Part shown: positions 26,860 through 36,002 of the stretch, piece by piece
Numbering within the stretch: the stretch's first letter is position 1
Layout: each line of letters opens with the position of its first letter
NCBI RefSeq assembly: GCF_014203535.1
Contig: NZ_JACHJI010000001.1
Coordinates: forward strand, 372,001-436,000
Direction: 5' to 3'
Origin: Streptomyces griseomycini
Lineage (GTDB): Bacteria; Actinomycetota; Actinomycetes; Streptomycetales; Streptomycetaceae
Length of the DNA: 64,000 nt
Notes under the pieces: model-generated
Database searches by the model: none
Seen by the model: only the letters and a program-made list of their open reading frames with translations
Told to the model about the DNA's origin: nothing
Translations under genes and position numbers: made by a program

Positions 26860-27734
26860 GCGGCCCCGGACCAGGTCTCCTGCCGCAGGAGTCCGAGCAG
26901 GGCCGTCTCCGCCGGTCCCGCACCCCGCCGGACCACGGCGATGACGGGCTGGGACACGGCCGGGGACACCGGACGGGCGAGGTGCTCGTGACCGGGGGGC
27001 ACCGCGGAGGCCGGGACCAGCGCCACCCCCAGTCCCTGGGCGGCCCAGCGCGCGGCCGTCGCCGTCTGGGAGACGCGGGCGGCCGTGGTCGGGGGCAGGT
27101 CGTTGTCCCGCAGCACGTGCAGGAGCACGCCGTCGAGCGCGCTGTCGCGGTCGAACCTCACCCACGGCTCCCCCGCCAGTGCGCGCAGCTCGACCCGGTC
27201 CGCGGCGAGCTGCCGGTGCCCGTCGCCCAGCATGACGACGAAGTCCTCGTCACCGAGGTGGTGGGCGTCGGCGGGGCTCCGCTCGCACGCCGCCATCAGG
27301 GCGAGGTCCAGCACGCCCCGGCGGCACAGCCGGTCCAGCTCGGCGGAGCTGGGCTCCTCGAAGACGGTGACCTCCAGCCTCGGGAAGCGGCGGCGCAGCG
27401 CGCCCAGCGCGCCCGGCAGCTGCCGCGTGCCGAAGCCCATCTGCGCCGCGACCACCAGCTCGCCCACCAGATCGTCGGCACCGGCTCGCGCCGTCGCCCT
27501 CGCCCGCCGCGACGCGCTCACCGCGACCTCCGCCTCCCGCAGGAAGGCGCGGCCGATCACGGTGGGCACCAGTCCGGTCGGTGTGCGGGCGAACAGTTCC
27601 ACGCCGAGTTCCCGCTCCAGGCCGCGGATCTGCTGGGACACCGACGGCTGGGCGACGTGCAGCAGCTCCGCCGCCGCGGTCACCGAGCCCGCCTCGGCGA
27701 CGGCCAAGGCGTACTCGTACTGGCGAAGACTCAT
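26844..27734 (-). CDS. LysR-family transcriptional regulator
   Basis: A 296-residue LysR regulator. The N-terminal winged helix (residues 1-60, with SVTAAAELLHVAQPSVSQQIRGLE) is canonical, and the effector-binding domain follows from about residue 90. It ends inside the 3' end of the second SDR. Its probable operators are the T-N11-A box at 25152-25166 and a palindrome at 27757-27774 before its own start. The inducer is unknown. Confidence 0.9.
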   Translation of the reverse strand: MSLRQYEYALAVAEAGSVTAAAELLHVAQPSVSQQIRGLERELGVELFARTPTGLVPTVIGRAFLREAEVAVSASRRARATARAGADDLVGELVVAAQMGFGTRQLPGALGALRRRFPRLEVTVFEEPSSAELDRLCRRGVLDLALMAACERSPADAHHLGDEDFVVMLGDGHRQLAADRVELRALAGEPWVRFDRDSALDGVLLHVLRDNDLPPTTAARVSQTATAARWAAQGLGVALVPASAVPPGHEHLARPVSPAVSQPVIAVVRRGAGPAETALLGLLRQETWSGAAQSWV

Positions 27735-27756
27735 CGGTTCCGGTCCCCCTCCCCGC

Positions 27757-27774
27757 GGTGGACCGCGGTCCACC
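27757..27774. promoter_or_regulatory. 18-bp perfect palindrome upstream of the LysR gene
   Basis: GGTGGACCGCGGTCCACC is self-complementary over all 18 bases. A second inverted repeat, CCTGT to ACAGG, follows at 27774-27790. The sites lie 23-56 bases upstream of the LysR start, suitable for autoregulation. The binding protein is inferred. Confidence 0.5.
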
Positions 27775-27829
27775 CTGTCGTCACAACAGGCAACCCGGTT
27801 CCGTCGGCGGGGATTCCCGTGCCGGCGGA

Positions 27830-27878
27830 CACGGCAGCGCCCGCCGTCCCCGGAAGGGGCCGGGCGGGCGCTGCCGTG
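27830..27878 (-). terminator. Terminator downstream of glucokinase
   Basis: A perfect 16-bp stem (27830-27845 with 27863-27878) encloses a 17-base loop that itself can form CCCC-GGAA-GGGG. It lies 14 bases beyond the glkA stop. Confidence 0.75.
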
Positions 27879-27891
27879 CACGTGGAGGCGG

Positions 27892-28845
27892 TCACATGAC
27901 CGGGTCGGGCTCCCGGGCCAGGTCGGCCGCGCCCACCAGGCCGGCCTTGTTGCCGAGCCGGGCGGCGAGGACGTCGGCGACGGGGCGCCAGTTGCCGCCC
28001 ACCAGCCAGCGCTTGTAGGACTTGCGGATCGGGTCGAGGACCAGCTCGCCCTCGTCGGAGAGGCCGCCGCCGATGATGAACGCGGAGGGGTCGAAGAGGG
28101 AGGCCAGGTCGGCGAGGCCGGCGCCGACCCAGCGGGCCAGCTCGCGGTAGGAGTCGACGGCCACCCGGTCGCCCTGGCGGGCGGCCACGGAGACGTGCTT
28201 GCCCTCGATGCCGTCGGGGGTGCCGTCACCGAGGGCGAGCAGCGTCTCGGCGTTCTCGGGGGTGGCGTTGGCGCGCTGCCTGGCGTACCGGACGAGGGCG
28301 CGGCCGGAGGCGTACTGCTCCCAGCAGCCCTGCGAGCCGCAGCCGCACAGCAGGCCGTCCGGCACCATGCGGATGTGCCCGAACTCGGCGGCCACGCCGA
28401 AGTGACCGCGGCGCAGCTTGTTGCCGATGATGATGCCGCCGCCCAGGCCGGTGCCGAGCGTGATGCAGATGACGTTGCGGTGGCCCTTGCCGCCGCCGAA
28501 CCTGTACTCGCCCCAGGCCGCGGCGTTGGCGTCGTTCTCCACGACGACCGGGAGACCCGTGCGGGCCTCGACCTTCTCCTTGAGCGGCTCGTTGCGCCAG
28601 TGGATGTTGGGCGCGAAGTACACCGTCGAGCGCTGGCGGTTGACGTACCCGGCCGCACCGATGCCCACGCCGACGATGTCGTGCCCGGCGCGCGCGCCCT
28701 CCACCGCGGAGGCGATGGCGTCCACGATGCCCTCGGGCGTGCCCGGGGTCGGCACCTTGTGGGTCGAGAGGATGTTGCCTTCCTCGTCGACCACGCCGGC
28801 CGCGATCTTCGTGCCGCCGATGTCGACGCCGATGGTGAGTCCCAT
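27892..28845 (-). CDS. glkA: ROK-family glucokinase
   Basis: A 317-residue ROK kinase that phosphorylates glucose. The phosphate motif DIGGTK is at residues 8-13, catalytic Asp105 is in VVENDANAA, the ExGH motif is at 154-157, and the zinc-binding CGCGSQGC is at 167-174. In S. coelicolor GlkA is also needed for glucose repression, apart from its catalytic role. GAGGGA lies just upstream of the ATG. A strong terminator follows. Confidence 0.95.
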   Translation of the reverse strand: MGLTIGVDIGGTKIAAGVVDEEGNILSTHKVPTPGTPEGIVDAIASAVEGARAGHDIVGVGIGAAGYVNRQRSTVYFAPNIHWRNEPLKEKVEARTGLPVVVENDANAAAWGEYRFGGGKGHRNVICITLGTGLGGGIIIGNKLRRGHFGVAAEFGHIRMVPDGLLCGCGSQGCWEQYASGRALVRYARQRANATPENAETLLALGDGTPDGIEGKHVSVAARQGDRVAVDSYRELARWVGAGLADLASLFDPSAFIIGGGLSDEGELVLDPIRKSYKRWLVGGNWRPVADVLAARLGNKAGLVGAADLAREPDPVM

Positions 28846-28931
28846 GAATCCCTCAGTTTCGGTCGAGCCCCGCTACCGCCAACGGTACCCGAGGCCCTGC
28901 CGTCGGGTTTCCGGCGTCCGCACGGTGGGCG

Positions 28932-28968
28932 GGTCCGGCGGGGACATGGGACACCCGCCGGCCGGACC
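28932..28968 (-). terminator. Putative terminator downstream of the DUF5304 gene
   Basis: GGTCCGG (28932-28938) pairs with CCGGACC (28962-28968), and CGGG with CCCG inside it, leaving a four-base bulge. It lies directly after the stop codon of the minus-strand gene. No T-run. Confidence 0.45.
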
Positions 28969-28969
28969 G

Positions 28970-29476
28970 TCAGTCCAGGTCGATGCGCTCGCCCGGACCC
29001 CCCTCGTCGCCCTTGTCGTCCCGGTCGCGGCGCTCGTCCAGGTCGCGGGGGTCGGTGTCGCGGGCCGTCCAGCGGCGCTCCTGGTCCTGGACCGCGGAGC
29101 GGTAGGCGGCGAGGAGTTCGCTGCCGGCGGCGGCGAGGTGGTCGAGGACGTCCGGGTTGCGCTCGATGACGGGTTCCACGGCGGCCCTGGCCTGCTGCAC
29201 GACCTGCCGCACCACCTGCTGCGCCGCGGGCCCGGCGACCGCGTCGAACAGCGGGGACCGCAGGCCGGAGAGCTTGTCGGCGACCGCGTCGACGAGCTTC
29301 TTCAGTTCCTCGGCGGCGGAACCGGGGGGCGGTCCGTACCGGGCGCGGCGGCGGGCCTTCTCCGCCTCGAGGTCCTCGGCGCAGGCGGTCGCCCAGGCGT
29401 CGGCGTCGCCCGTGGCCCGCACCTCGTCCACGGCCTCGTCCCGTGCGTCGTCGGACGGGGGGAGCTGTTCGCTCAT
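28970..29476 (-). CDS. DUF5304-type protein
   Basis: A 168-residue soluble, highly charged protein. The central region (about 50-130, AEELKKLVDAVADKLSGLRSPLFDAVAGPAA onward) is amphipathic and helical; the C-terminal 35 residues are Asp/Arg-rich and probably disordered. It resembles the DUF5304 family of streptomycetes. It lies between glkA and the ArsA-type ATPase on the same strand, which is the position of Rv2183c in mycobacteria. Function unknown. Confidence 0.75.
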   Translation of the reverse strand: MSEQLPPSDDARDEAVDEVRATGDADAWATACAEDLEAEKARRRARYGPPPGSAAEELKKLVDAVADKLSGLRSPLFDAVAGPAAQQVVRQVVQQARAAVEPVIERNPDVLDHLAAAGSELLAAYRSAVQDQERRWTARDTDPRDLDERRDRDDKGDEGGPGERIDLD

Positions 29477-29533
29477 GACGGACTCCTGACTACGGGTGGC
29501 CCCTTCGACGTTACCCGAACGCCCGTCCCGGCC

Positions 29534-30712
29534 TCAGCGGGTGCGCGGCCACAGCCGCGGATCCGGCCGGAACCGGATGCGCAGCTCGCCCTCGCGCAGG
29601 GCGGCGCCGTCGACGGTGCAGCGGCGCAGCGCGGAGGGCAGCGGGACGATCCGGTGGAACGGCCCGGCGGTGACGACGAGTTCGTCGCCGCGCCGGATCA
29701 GGTCCAGTTCCCCGCGCCGGGCGCCGGGCAGCGGGATGTGCCAGACCAGCACGCCGTCGTCGGCGAGGGAGTCGGTGACGGGCCACTCGACGGTGGAGGG
29801 TCCCGCGTTGACGCCGGACGCACCGGGCACGGCGAGCGCGGCGAGGTCGTCGGCGCCGCGCGGGTCGCGCCCGAGGTGGGCGACGGGGTGGACGGCGTAC
29901 GTCTCCCGCCACTCCTCCAGGGTCTTGCGCTGCTGGGCGACCGGGCCGGCGAGCCAGCTGTCCTCGACGCCCTCCGGCAGCACGCGGGTCGCGACCAGGG
30001 CGTCGGTGCGCAGTCCGCGCAGGGCCAGGCCGAGGGCCGTGGTGCGGACGGCGTCGGCGCCGGCGGGTCCCGGCTCGGCGACCAGGCGCACGGCGGTGTC
30101 GCGGTCGGCGAGCACGGCCTCGACGGCGGCCAGTTGCAGGTCCAGCCGGGCGGCGGTCTCGTACAGCCACTCGGCGGGCAGCGGGACGCCGGCGAGGCGG
30201 CCGAGCACGGGGCGCAGGGCGCGGGCGGCCTGCCGCTCGGGCGGGAGCAGGCGGCGCAGGTGGCGGCGGAGCTCCTCGGGCAGCGCGAGCAGGGCGAGGG
30301 CCCGCGGGGCGGGCGGCAGGTCGACGACGAGGAGGTCGTACGCCCCCGGCAGGGCCGCGTCCCGCAGGGCGCGCAGCAGGGCGAGCTCCTCGGCGCCGGG
30401 CAGCGGGGTGAGCTCCTCGGGGTCGAACCGGGAGGCGCCGAGCAGGTCCAGCAGGGAGGAGGCGCGGTCCTGCAGGGCGACCAGGTCGGCGCGGAAGCCC
30501 GCGTCGGCGTCGAGCCGCCGCGCGGTGAGGCCGGGGGCGGCCTCGACCGGCTCGGACCCGACGGGCACCCCCAGGACCGCGCCCAGTGTGTCCGTCCGGT
30601 CGGTGCCGAGGAGGAGGGTGCGGGTGCCCTCACGGGCGGCGGCGCACGCGGTGGCGGCCGCGACGGTGGTACGCCCGCTGCCGCCGGGGCCCGTGATCAG
30701 GAGGGTACGCAT
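29534..30712 (-). CDS. ArsA/GET3-type ATPase
   Basis: A 392-residue ATPase. The P-loop GPGGSGRTT is at residues 8-16 and the switch region LLVVDLPPAPRALALLALPEELR is in the middle. It belongs to the anion-transporting (ArsA-like) family, but no arsenite-binding cysteine triad or transporter gene is present, so the arsenic role is unlikely. Its position next to an SRPBCC gene matches M. tuberculosis Rv2184c-Rv2185c. The start ATG 30710-30712 puts the P-loop at the usual place. Confidence 0.87.
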   Translation of the reverse strand: MRTLLITGPGGSGRTTVAAATACAAAREGTRTLLLGTDRTDTLGAVLGVPVGSEPVEAAPGLTARRLDADAGFRADLVALQDRASSLLDLLGASRFDPEELTPLPGAEELALLRALRDAALPGAYDLLVVDLPPAPRALALLALPEELRRHLRRLLPPERQAARALRPVLGRLAGVPLPAEWLYETAARLDLQLAAVEAVLADRDTAVRLVAEPGPAGADAVRTTALGLALRGLRTDALVATRVLPEGVEDSWLAGPVAQQRKTLEEWRETYAVHPVAHLGRDPRGADDLAALAVPGASGVNAGPSTVEWPVTDSLADDGVLVWHIPLPGARRGELDLIRRGDELVVTAGPFHRIVPLPSALRRCTVDGAALREGELRIRFRPDPRLWPRTR

Positions 30713-31173
30713 GAGGGTGAACGGTACCGGTGCGTCCGGCGGGGACCGCGTGACGCCCTGCCGGGCCGGGACCGGAGGCGGGGACGGGGGCCGGGCCCTC
30801 GGCGGGGAACGGGCGCCGTGGCGGACCCGGCGGTCGCGGGGGCACGGGTGCGCCGGCCGTGTGACTTCCCGGGAACGGGCGACGACCACGGCCGGTGCGC
30901 CCGGGACCACCGGAACGGACTCGCGGGGCCGGGCCGGCCGCCGCCGTCCGGGCCGGACGGGCCGGGCCGGCCGGGTGGGTGGGGCCGGATCGGGCCGGGC
31001 GGCGACTGCCCGGATCGGGGAGGGACGGACGCGCGCACAGAGGACCACGGGCCCACCGCCCGCCGGACCGGACCGCCCGCACCGCGCCCCCGGAGCCGGG
31101 ACGCACGCCCCACGCGCCGGCCGGCGAGCGCCCGCGCGGTGGCGCGCCCCGCGCGTCCGCGCCCCGCGGAACG
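30713..31173. other. Non-coding stretch
   Basis: About 460 GC-rich bases between two minus-strand genes. Open frames continue through it on both strands but are Arg/Pro/Gly-rich and lack start sites with ribosome-binding sequences. I see no riboswitch or strong hairpin. It may hold the promoter of the ArsA-type gene. Confidence 0.5.
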
Positions 31174-31617
31174 CTACTTCGCCCCCGACTCCACGCGCTT
31201 CTTCAGCCCCGCCAGGGCCCGGTCGATGATGACCTTCTCGGCCTTGCGCTTGATCATGCCGAGCATCGGGATCTTGACGTCGACGGTCAGCCGGTAGGTG
31301 ACCTCGGTCGTGCCCGGGCCGGCCGGCCGGAGGAGGTAGGAGCCGTCCAGGGAGCGGAGCATCTGGGACTTCACCAGGGTCCAGGAGACCTCGTGCTCAC
31401 CGGTCCAGGTGTAGGCGAGGGTCTGGTCGTCCTTGATCGCGCCGGCGTCCATGACGAGGCGCACCTGCTCGGCGCGGCCCTGCCCGTCGGTCTTGAGGAC
31501 CTCGGCCTCCTTCACCTCACCGGTCCAGTCCGGGTAGCGGGCGAAGTCGGCGATCACCCCCATGACATCGGCCGGTGCGGCCTCGATCGTGATGCTCGAG
31601 CTGGTGTGTTCCGCCAT
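31174..31617 (-). CDS. SRPBCC (START-like) family protein
   Basis: A 147-residue helix-grip protein. The pattern SSITIEAAPADVMGVIADFARYPDWTGEV at the start and the last helix (MIKRKAEKVIIDRALAGLKKRVE) are typical of the polyketide-cyclase/dehydratase-like family that binds hydrophobic ligands. GGAGGA precedes ATG 31615-31617. The likely counterpart is Rv2185c, beside the ArsA-type ATPase in mycobacteria. The ligand is unknown. Confidence 0.87.
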   Translation of the reverse strand: MAEHTSSSITIEAAPADVMGVIADFARYPDWTGEVKEAEVLKTDGQGRAEQVRLVMDAGAIKDDQTLAYTWTGEHEVSWTLVKSQMLRSLDGSYLLRPAGPGTTEVTYRLTVDVKIPMLGMIKRKAEKVIIDRALAGLKKRVESGAK

Positions 31618-31762
31618 CGCCGTGGCTCCTCCGGATGCGCGCCGGTCGTCGGATCGCCGTGCGCGGGTGCAGCGCACGTCTGTGCAGTCTGTGCAGCGGA
31701 AGGCTACCGCGCACCGGACCGGCGCAACTCACCCCACCTGGGACATCCGCACCGTTCCGGCC

Positions 31763-32560
31763 TCACCACTCGAGCGCGAAGGGCCGCCCGCTGCCCGCGA
31801 AGTGCCCCACGTTCACGCACTCGGTGGCACCGATCCGCATCCGCCGCACCAGCGGCTGGTGCACGTGTCCGAACAGCGCGTAGCGGGGCCGGGTGCGGCG
31901 TATGGCGTCCAGCAGCGCCCGGCTGCCGCGCTCGAAACGGCGCGCGACGGTGTCGTAGACCAGTTCCGGGACCTCCGGCGGGATGTGGGTGCACAGCACG
32001 TCGACCTCGCCCACGGCCTCGATCTTCGCCGCGTACTCCTCGTCGCTGATCTCGTAGGGGGTGCGCATGGGCGTGCGCAGGCCGCCGCCGACGAAGCCGA
32101 AGGTCCGGCCGCCGATCTCCACCCGTTCCCCGTCGAGGACGGTCGTGCCGGGCCGGGCGTACTCCCGCCACAGGGGCGGCATGTCGACGTTGCCGTAGGT
32201 GGCGTACGTCGGAGTGGGGAAGGCGGCGAACAGCTCGGCGTACTGCTTGCGCACCGCCTTCTCGATCAGCGTGGCCCGGTCCTCGTCGAGCCCCGCCCAC
32301 AGCCGGGCGCCGAACGCGCGCGCCTCCTCGAAGCGGCGGGCGGTGCGCAGCTCCACGATGCGGTCGGCGTTCTCGGTGCCGAACAGGTCGGGGAAGATGC
32401 CGCGCGAGTGGTCGGCGTAGTCGAGGAAGAGCACCAGGTCGCCCAGGCAGACCAGGGCGTCGGCGCCGTCGCCGGCCCGGGCCAGGTCACGGGCGTTGCC
32501 GTGCACGTCGCTGACCACGTGGACGCGCGTGCGGTGACTGCCGCCGGGTGTGGGTGCCAT
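31763..32560 (-). CDS. Metallophosphoesterase
   Basis: A 265-residue calcineurin-like phosphoesterase. Metal-binding motifs appear in order: VVSDVHGN, CLGDLVLF, YGNVDMP, VLCTHIPPE and LFGHVHQPLV. The substrate cannot be predicted. A canonical promoter lies so close to ATG 32558-32560 that the mRNA is probably leaderless. It interrupts the otherwise mycobacterium-like order between the SRPBCC and fadD genes. Confidence 0.88.
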   Translation of the reverse strand: MAPTPGGSHRTRVHVVSDVHGNARDLARAGDGADALVCLGDLVLFLDYADHSRGIFPDLFGTENADRIVELRTARRFEEARAFGARLWAGLDEDRATLIEKAVRKQYAELFAAFPTPTYATYGNVDMPPLWREYARPGTTVLDGERVEIGGRTFGFVGGGLRTPMRTPYEISDEEYAAKIEAVGEVDVLCTHIPPEVPELVYDTVARRFERGSRALLDAIRRTRPRYALFGHVHQPLVRRMRIGATECVNVGHFAGSGRPFALEW

Positions 32561-32568
32561 GGCGATCA

Positions 32569-32597
32569 AGGGTAAGCGCGTGCGACGGCCCGGACAA
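32569..32597 (-). promoter_or_regulatory. Canonical promoter of a leaderless metallophosphoesterase mRNA
   Basis: On the minus strand TTGTCC (32592-32597), a 17-base spacer and TACCCT (32569-32574) precede the ATG by eight bases. No Shine-Dalgarno sequence is present. Confidence 0.65.
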
Positions 32598-32854
32598 CGG
32601 CGGCCGGACCTGCGGTTACTGGCTCGTCGGCGACGGGGTGGACTACTGTGCGCGATGAAACACCCATCTGTGTGACGCAGCGAACATCTCGCCGGGACCC
32701 CCTGTCGTAGAGGCCATACCGGCGGGTAACGTCCGGGCAGTCCAGACGTGCTCGGGATTTCAACATGTGAATTCGCGAGCATCCGCCCAGCCTTGGACCG
32801 CACCGTCGCATCGCACAACGTCGTGGCGCCGGCGCCCTAAGAGGAGCAGCAGTC

Positions 32855-34651
32855 TTGCGCGAGTTCAGCCTTCCGGCTTTGTACGAGGTCCCCGCGGACG
32901 GAAACCTGACCGACATCGTCCGCAGAAACGCCGCGCAGCACCCCGACGTCGCCGTCATCGCCCGCAAGGTCGGCGGTGCCTGGCAGGACGTGACGGCCAC
33001 CGTCTTCCTCGCGGAGGTCCGGGCGGCCGCCAAAGGACTGATCGCCGCCGGGGTCCAGCCCGGCGACCGGGTCGGCCTGATGTCCCGCACCCGCTACGAG
33101 TGGACGCTGCTGGACTTCGCGATCTGGAGCGCCGGCGCGATCACCGTGCCGGTGTACGAGACCAGCTCGCCGGAGCAGGTGGCGTGGATCCTCGGCGACT
33201 CCGGCGCCACCGCCTGTTTCGTGGAGCTCGACGCGCACGCGGCGGCCGTGGAGTCGGTGCGCGACCGGCTGCCCGCGCTGAAGAACGTGTGGCAGATCGA
33301 CGCGGGCGGCGTCGGGGAACTGGGCCGCCTCGGCCAGGACGTCACCGACCGGGCGGTCGAGGAGCGCAGCTCGATCGCGAAGGCCGACGACCCGGCGACG
33401 ATCGTCTACACCTCCGGTACGACCGGCCGCCCCAAGGGCTGTGTGCTCACCCACCGCAGCTTCTTCGCCGAGTGCGGCAACATCGTGGAGCGGCTGCGTC
33501 CGCTGTTCCGCACCGGCGAGTGCTCCGTCCTGCTCTTCCTGCCGCTCGCGCACGTCTTCGGGCGGCTGGTGCAGATCGCGCCCATGATGGCGCCGATCAA
33601 GCTGGGCTGCGTGCCGGACATCAAGAACCTCACCGACGAGCTGGCCGCGTTCCGCCCGACGCTGATCCTGGGCGTGCCGCGGGTGTTCGAGAAGGTCTAC
33701 AACTCGGCGCGCGCCAAGGCGCAGGCCGACGGCAAGGGCGGGATCTTCGACAAGGCGGCGGCCACGGCGATCGCGTACAGCCGGGCGCTGGACACCCCGT
33801 CGGGCCCGTCGCTGGGCCTGCGGATCAAGCACAAGGTGTTCGACAAGCTCGTCTACGGCAAGCTGCGCGCGGTGCTGGGCGGGCGCGGCGAGTACGCCAT
33901 CTCCGGCGGCGCCCCGCTGGGCGAGCGCCTGGGCCACTTCTTCCGCGGCATCGGCTTCAGCGTCCTGGAGGGCTACGGCCTGACCGAGTCCTGTGCGGCC
34001 ACCGCGTTCAACCCGTGGGACCGGCAGAAGATCGGCACGGTCGGCCAGCCGCTGCCCGGCTCGGTGGTCCGGATCGCGGACGACGGCGAGGTGCTGCTGC
34101 ACGGCGACCACCTGTTCAAGGAGTACTGGAACAACCCGGGCGCGACGGCCGAGGCGCTGGCCGACGGCTGGTTCCACACCGGGGACATCGGCACCCTGGA
34201 CGAGGACGGCTACCTGCGGATCACCGGCCGCAAGAAGGAGATCCTGGTCACGGCGGGCGGCAAGAACGTCGCCCCGGCGGTGATAGAGGACCGGATCCGC
34301 GCGCACGCGCTGGTCGCGGAGTGCATGGTGGTGGGCGACGGGCGGCCGTTCGTGGGCGCGCTGGTCACCATCGACGAGGAGTTCCTGGGCCGTTGGTGCG
34401 CCGAGCACGGCAAGCCGGCGGGCTCCACCGCGGCGTCCCTGAGCGAGGACCCGGACCTGCTCGCGGCGATCCAGGCGGCGGTCGACGACGGCAACACGGC
34501 GGTGTCGAAGGCGGAGTCGGTCCGCAAGTTCCGCATCCTCCCCGCCCAGTTCACGGAGGAGTCGGGGCACCTGACCCCGTCCCTGAAGCTGAAGCGGAAC
34601 GTGGTGGCGAAGGACTACGCCCACGAGATCGAGGCGATCTACGCGAAGTAG
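32855..34651 (+). CDS. fadD: Long-chain fatty-acid-CoA ligase
   Basis: A 598-residue adenylate-forming enzyme that activates fatty acids with ATP and CoA. The AMP-binding motif YTSGTTGRPKG is near residue 185, GYGLTESCAA near 375, the hinge GWFHTGDIG near 440, and the CoA/adenylate motif GRKKEILVTAGGKNVAP near 460. GAGGAG precedes the TTG start by eight bases. It sits beside a convergent pimB'-type gene, as fadD15 (Rv2187) does in M. tuberculosis. Confidence 0.93.
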   Translation: MREFSLPALYEVPADGNLTDIVRRNAAQHPDVAVIARKVGGAWQDVTATVFLAEVRAAAKGLIAAGVQPGDRVGLMSRTRYEWTLLDFAIWSAGAITVPVYETSSPEQVAWILGDSGATACFVELDAHAAAVESVRDRLPALKNVWQIDAGGVGELGRLGQDVTDRAVEERSSIAKADDPATIVYTSGTTGRPKGCVLTHRSFFAECGNIVERLRPLFRTGECSVLLFLPLAHVFGRLVQIAPMMAPIKLGCVPDIKNLTDELAAFRPTLILGVPRVFEKVYNSARAKAQADGKGGIFDKAAATAIAYSRALDTPSGPSLGLRIKHKVFDKLVYGKLRAVLGGRGEYAISGGAPLGERLGHFFRGIGFSVLEGYGLTESCAATAFNPWDRQKIGTVGQPLPGSVVRIADDGEVLLHGDHLFKEYWNNPGATAEALADGWFHTGDIGTLDEDGYLRITGRKKEILVTAGGKNVAPAVIEDRIRAHALVAECMVVGDGRPFVGALVTIDEEFLGRWCAEHGKPAGSTAASLSEDPDLLAAIQAAVDDGNTAVSKAESVRKFRILPAQFTEESGHLTPSLKLKRNVVAKDYAHEIEAIYAK

Positions 34652-34664
34652 GACGCGCGAGGCC

Positions 34665-34717
34665 GAACGCGCGACGGCGCGGAGCCCGGATGCGGGCTGC
34701 CGCGCCGTCGCGCGTTC
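34665..34717. terminator. Bidirectional terminator between fadD and pimB'
   Basis: A perfect 18-bp stem (34665-34682 with 34700-34717), continued by AGCCC/GGGCT across one bulged base, closes a six-base loop. It separates two convergent genes and can serve both. Confidence 0.85.
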
Positions 34718-34737
34718 CGGAGGTCCTGCGACAGCTC

Positions 34738-35880
34738 CTACAGCAGCTTCTTCAGTTCCTCCGCCAGCAGGTCCCAGCGCCACTTCTCCTCGACCCAGCG
34801 GCGGCCCCGCTCGCCCATCCCGCGGCGCAGCTCCGCATCGCCGAGGAGGGTGACGACGCGGTCGGCGGTCTGCTCGGGGGAGCCTCCGGGGACGACCCAG
34901 CCGGTCTCGCCGTCGAGCACCGCGTCGGGGGCGCCGCCGGAGTCGCCGGCGACGACGGGCAGCCCGGTCGCGGAGGCCTCCAGGTAGACGATCCCGAGCC
35001 CCTCGACGTCCAGTCCGCCGCGCCGGGTCCGGCAGGGCATCGCGAAGACGTCGCCGGCACCGTAGTGGGCGGGCAGTTCCGCCCAGGGGACGGAGCCGGT
35101 GAAGCGGACGGAGCCGGCGACCCCGGTGTCGCGCGCGAGCGCGCGCAGGTCCTTCTCGTACGGGCCGCCGCCGACGATCAGCAGCACGGCGTCCGGCTCG
35201 GCCGCCAGGATCGCGGGCATGGCCTCGATCAGCGTGTCCTGTCCCTTGCGCGGCACCAGCCGCGAGACGCACACGACCACCGGGCGGTCGGTCAGTCCGA
35301 GCCGCGCCCGGACCTCGTCGCCGCCCGAGCCGGGGTGGAAGGTCTTCTCGTCGACCCCGGGCGGCAGCTGCACCATCCGGGAGGCGGCCGCGGGGGTCAG
35401 CGCGGCGGCGATCCGCGAGCGCGTGTACTCGCCGAGGTAGGTGATCGTGTCCGTGGACTCACCGATCCGGCGCAGCAGTCGCCGCGCGGCGGGCAGCTGG
35501 GCCCATCCGGCCTCGTGGCCGTGGGTGGTGGCCACGATCCGCTCGGCGCCGGCCCGGCGCAGCGCCGGCGCCATCAGCCCGAGCGGCGCCGCCGCCCCGA
35601 ACCACACCGAGGTGCACCCGTGCTCGCGCAGCAGCCCGACGGCCCGCCGGGTGACCCGCGGGGTGGGCAGCAGCATCGTCGTGCGGTCGCGCACGACGGT
35701 GAAGGGCTGCTCGGCGTCGAAGGCGGCCGTCGCCTCGACGCCTTCCCGGGTGCGCTTCCAGGTGGAGGCGTAGACGACGAGCCGCTCGGGGTCGAGCCGC
35801 AGCGCCATGTTGTGCAGGAACGCCTGGATACCGCCGGGCCGGGGCGGGAAGTCGTTGGTCACGATCAGGGTCTTGTGCAT
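34738..35880 (-). CDS. pimB: GT4 mannosyltransferase, PimB' type
   Basis: A 380-residue GT-B glycosyltransferase of family 4. The first residues (TLIVTNDFPPRPGGIQAFL), ATTHGHEAGW, CVSRLVPRKGQDTLIEA and CRTRRGGLDVEGLGIVYLEA closely follow PimB' of M. tuberculosis (Rv2188c). PimB' adds the second mannose, from GDP-mannose, to phosphatidylinositol mannoside on the inner membrane face. I start at ATG 35878-35880, which fits the family. The divergent neighbour is a GT87 membrane mannosyltransferase. Confidence 0.88.
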   Translation of the reverse strand: MHKTLIVTNDFPPRPGGIQAFLHNMALRLDPERLVVYASTWKRTREGVEATAAFDAEQPFTVVRDRTTMLLPTPRVTRRAVGLLREHGCTSVWFGAAAPLGLMAPALRRAGAERIVATTHGHEAGWAQLPAARRLLRRIGESTDTITYLGEYTRSRIAAALTPAAASRMVQLPPGVDEKTFHPGSGGDEVRARLGLTDRPVVVCVSRLVPRKGQDTLIEAMPAILAAEPDAVLLIVGGGPYEKDLRALARDTGVAGSVRFTGSVPWAELPAHYGAGDVFAMPCRTRRGGLDVEGLGIVYLEASATGLPVVAGDSGGAPDAVLDGETGWVVPGGSPEQTADRVVTLLGDAELRRGMGERGRRWVEEKWRWDLLAEELKKLL

Positions 35881-36002
35881 CGCCGCAGACCCTATCGAAC
35901 GCCGTTGCACGACCGGTCACGGCGGCGCTCGGTGGCCCGTACACGGGTGCCCGGTGACATCATGGCCCCCTGGGGACCGCACACCGGACGGGCAGGGATC
36001 GC

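Noticed and set aside
32757..32774. FadR-like palindrome upstream of fadD (TTCAACATGTGAA)
   Set aside because: The arms are offset by one base and the match to any known fatty-acid regulator site is poor.
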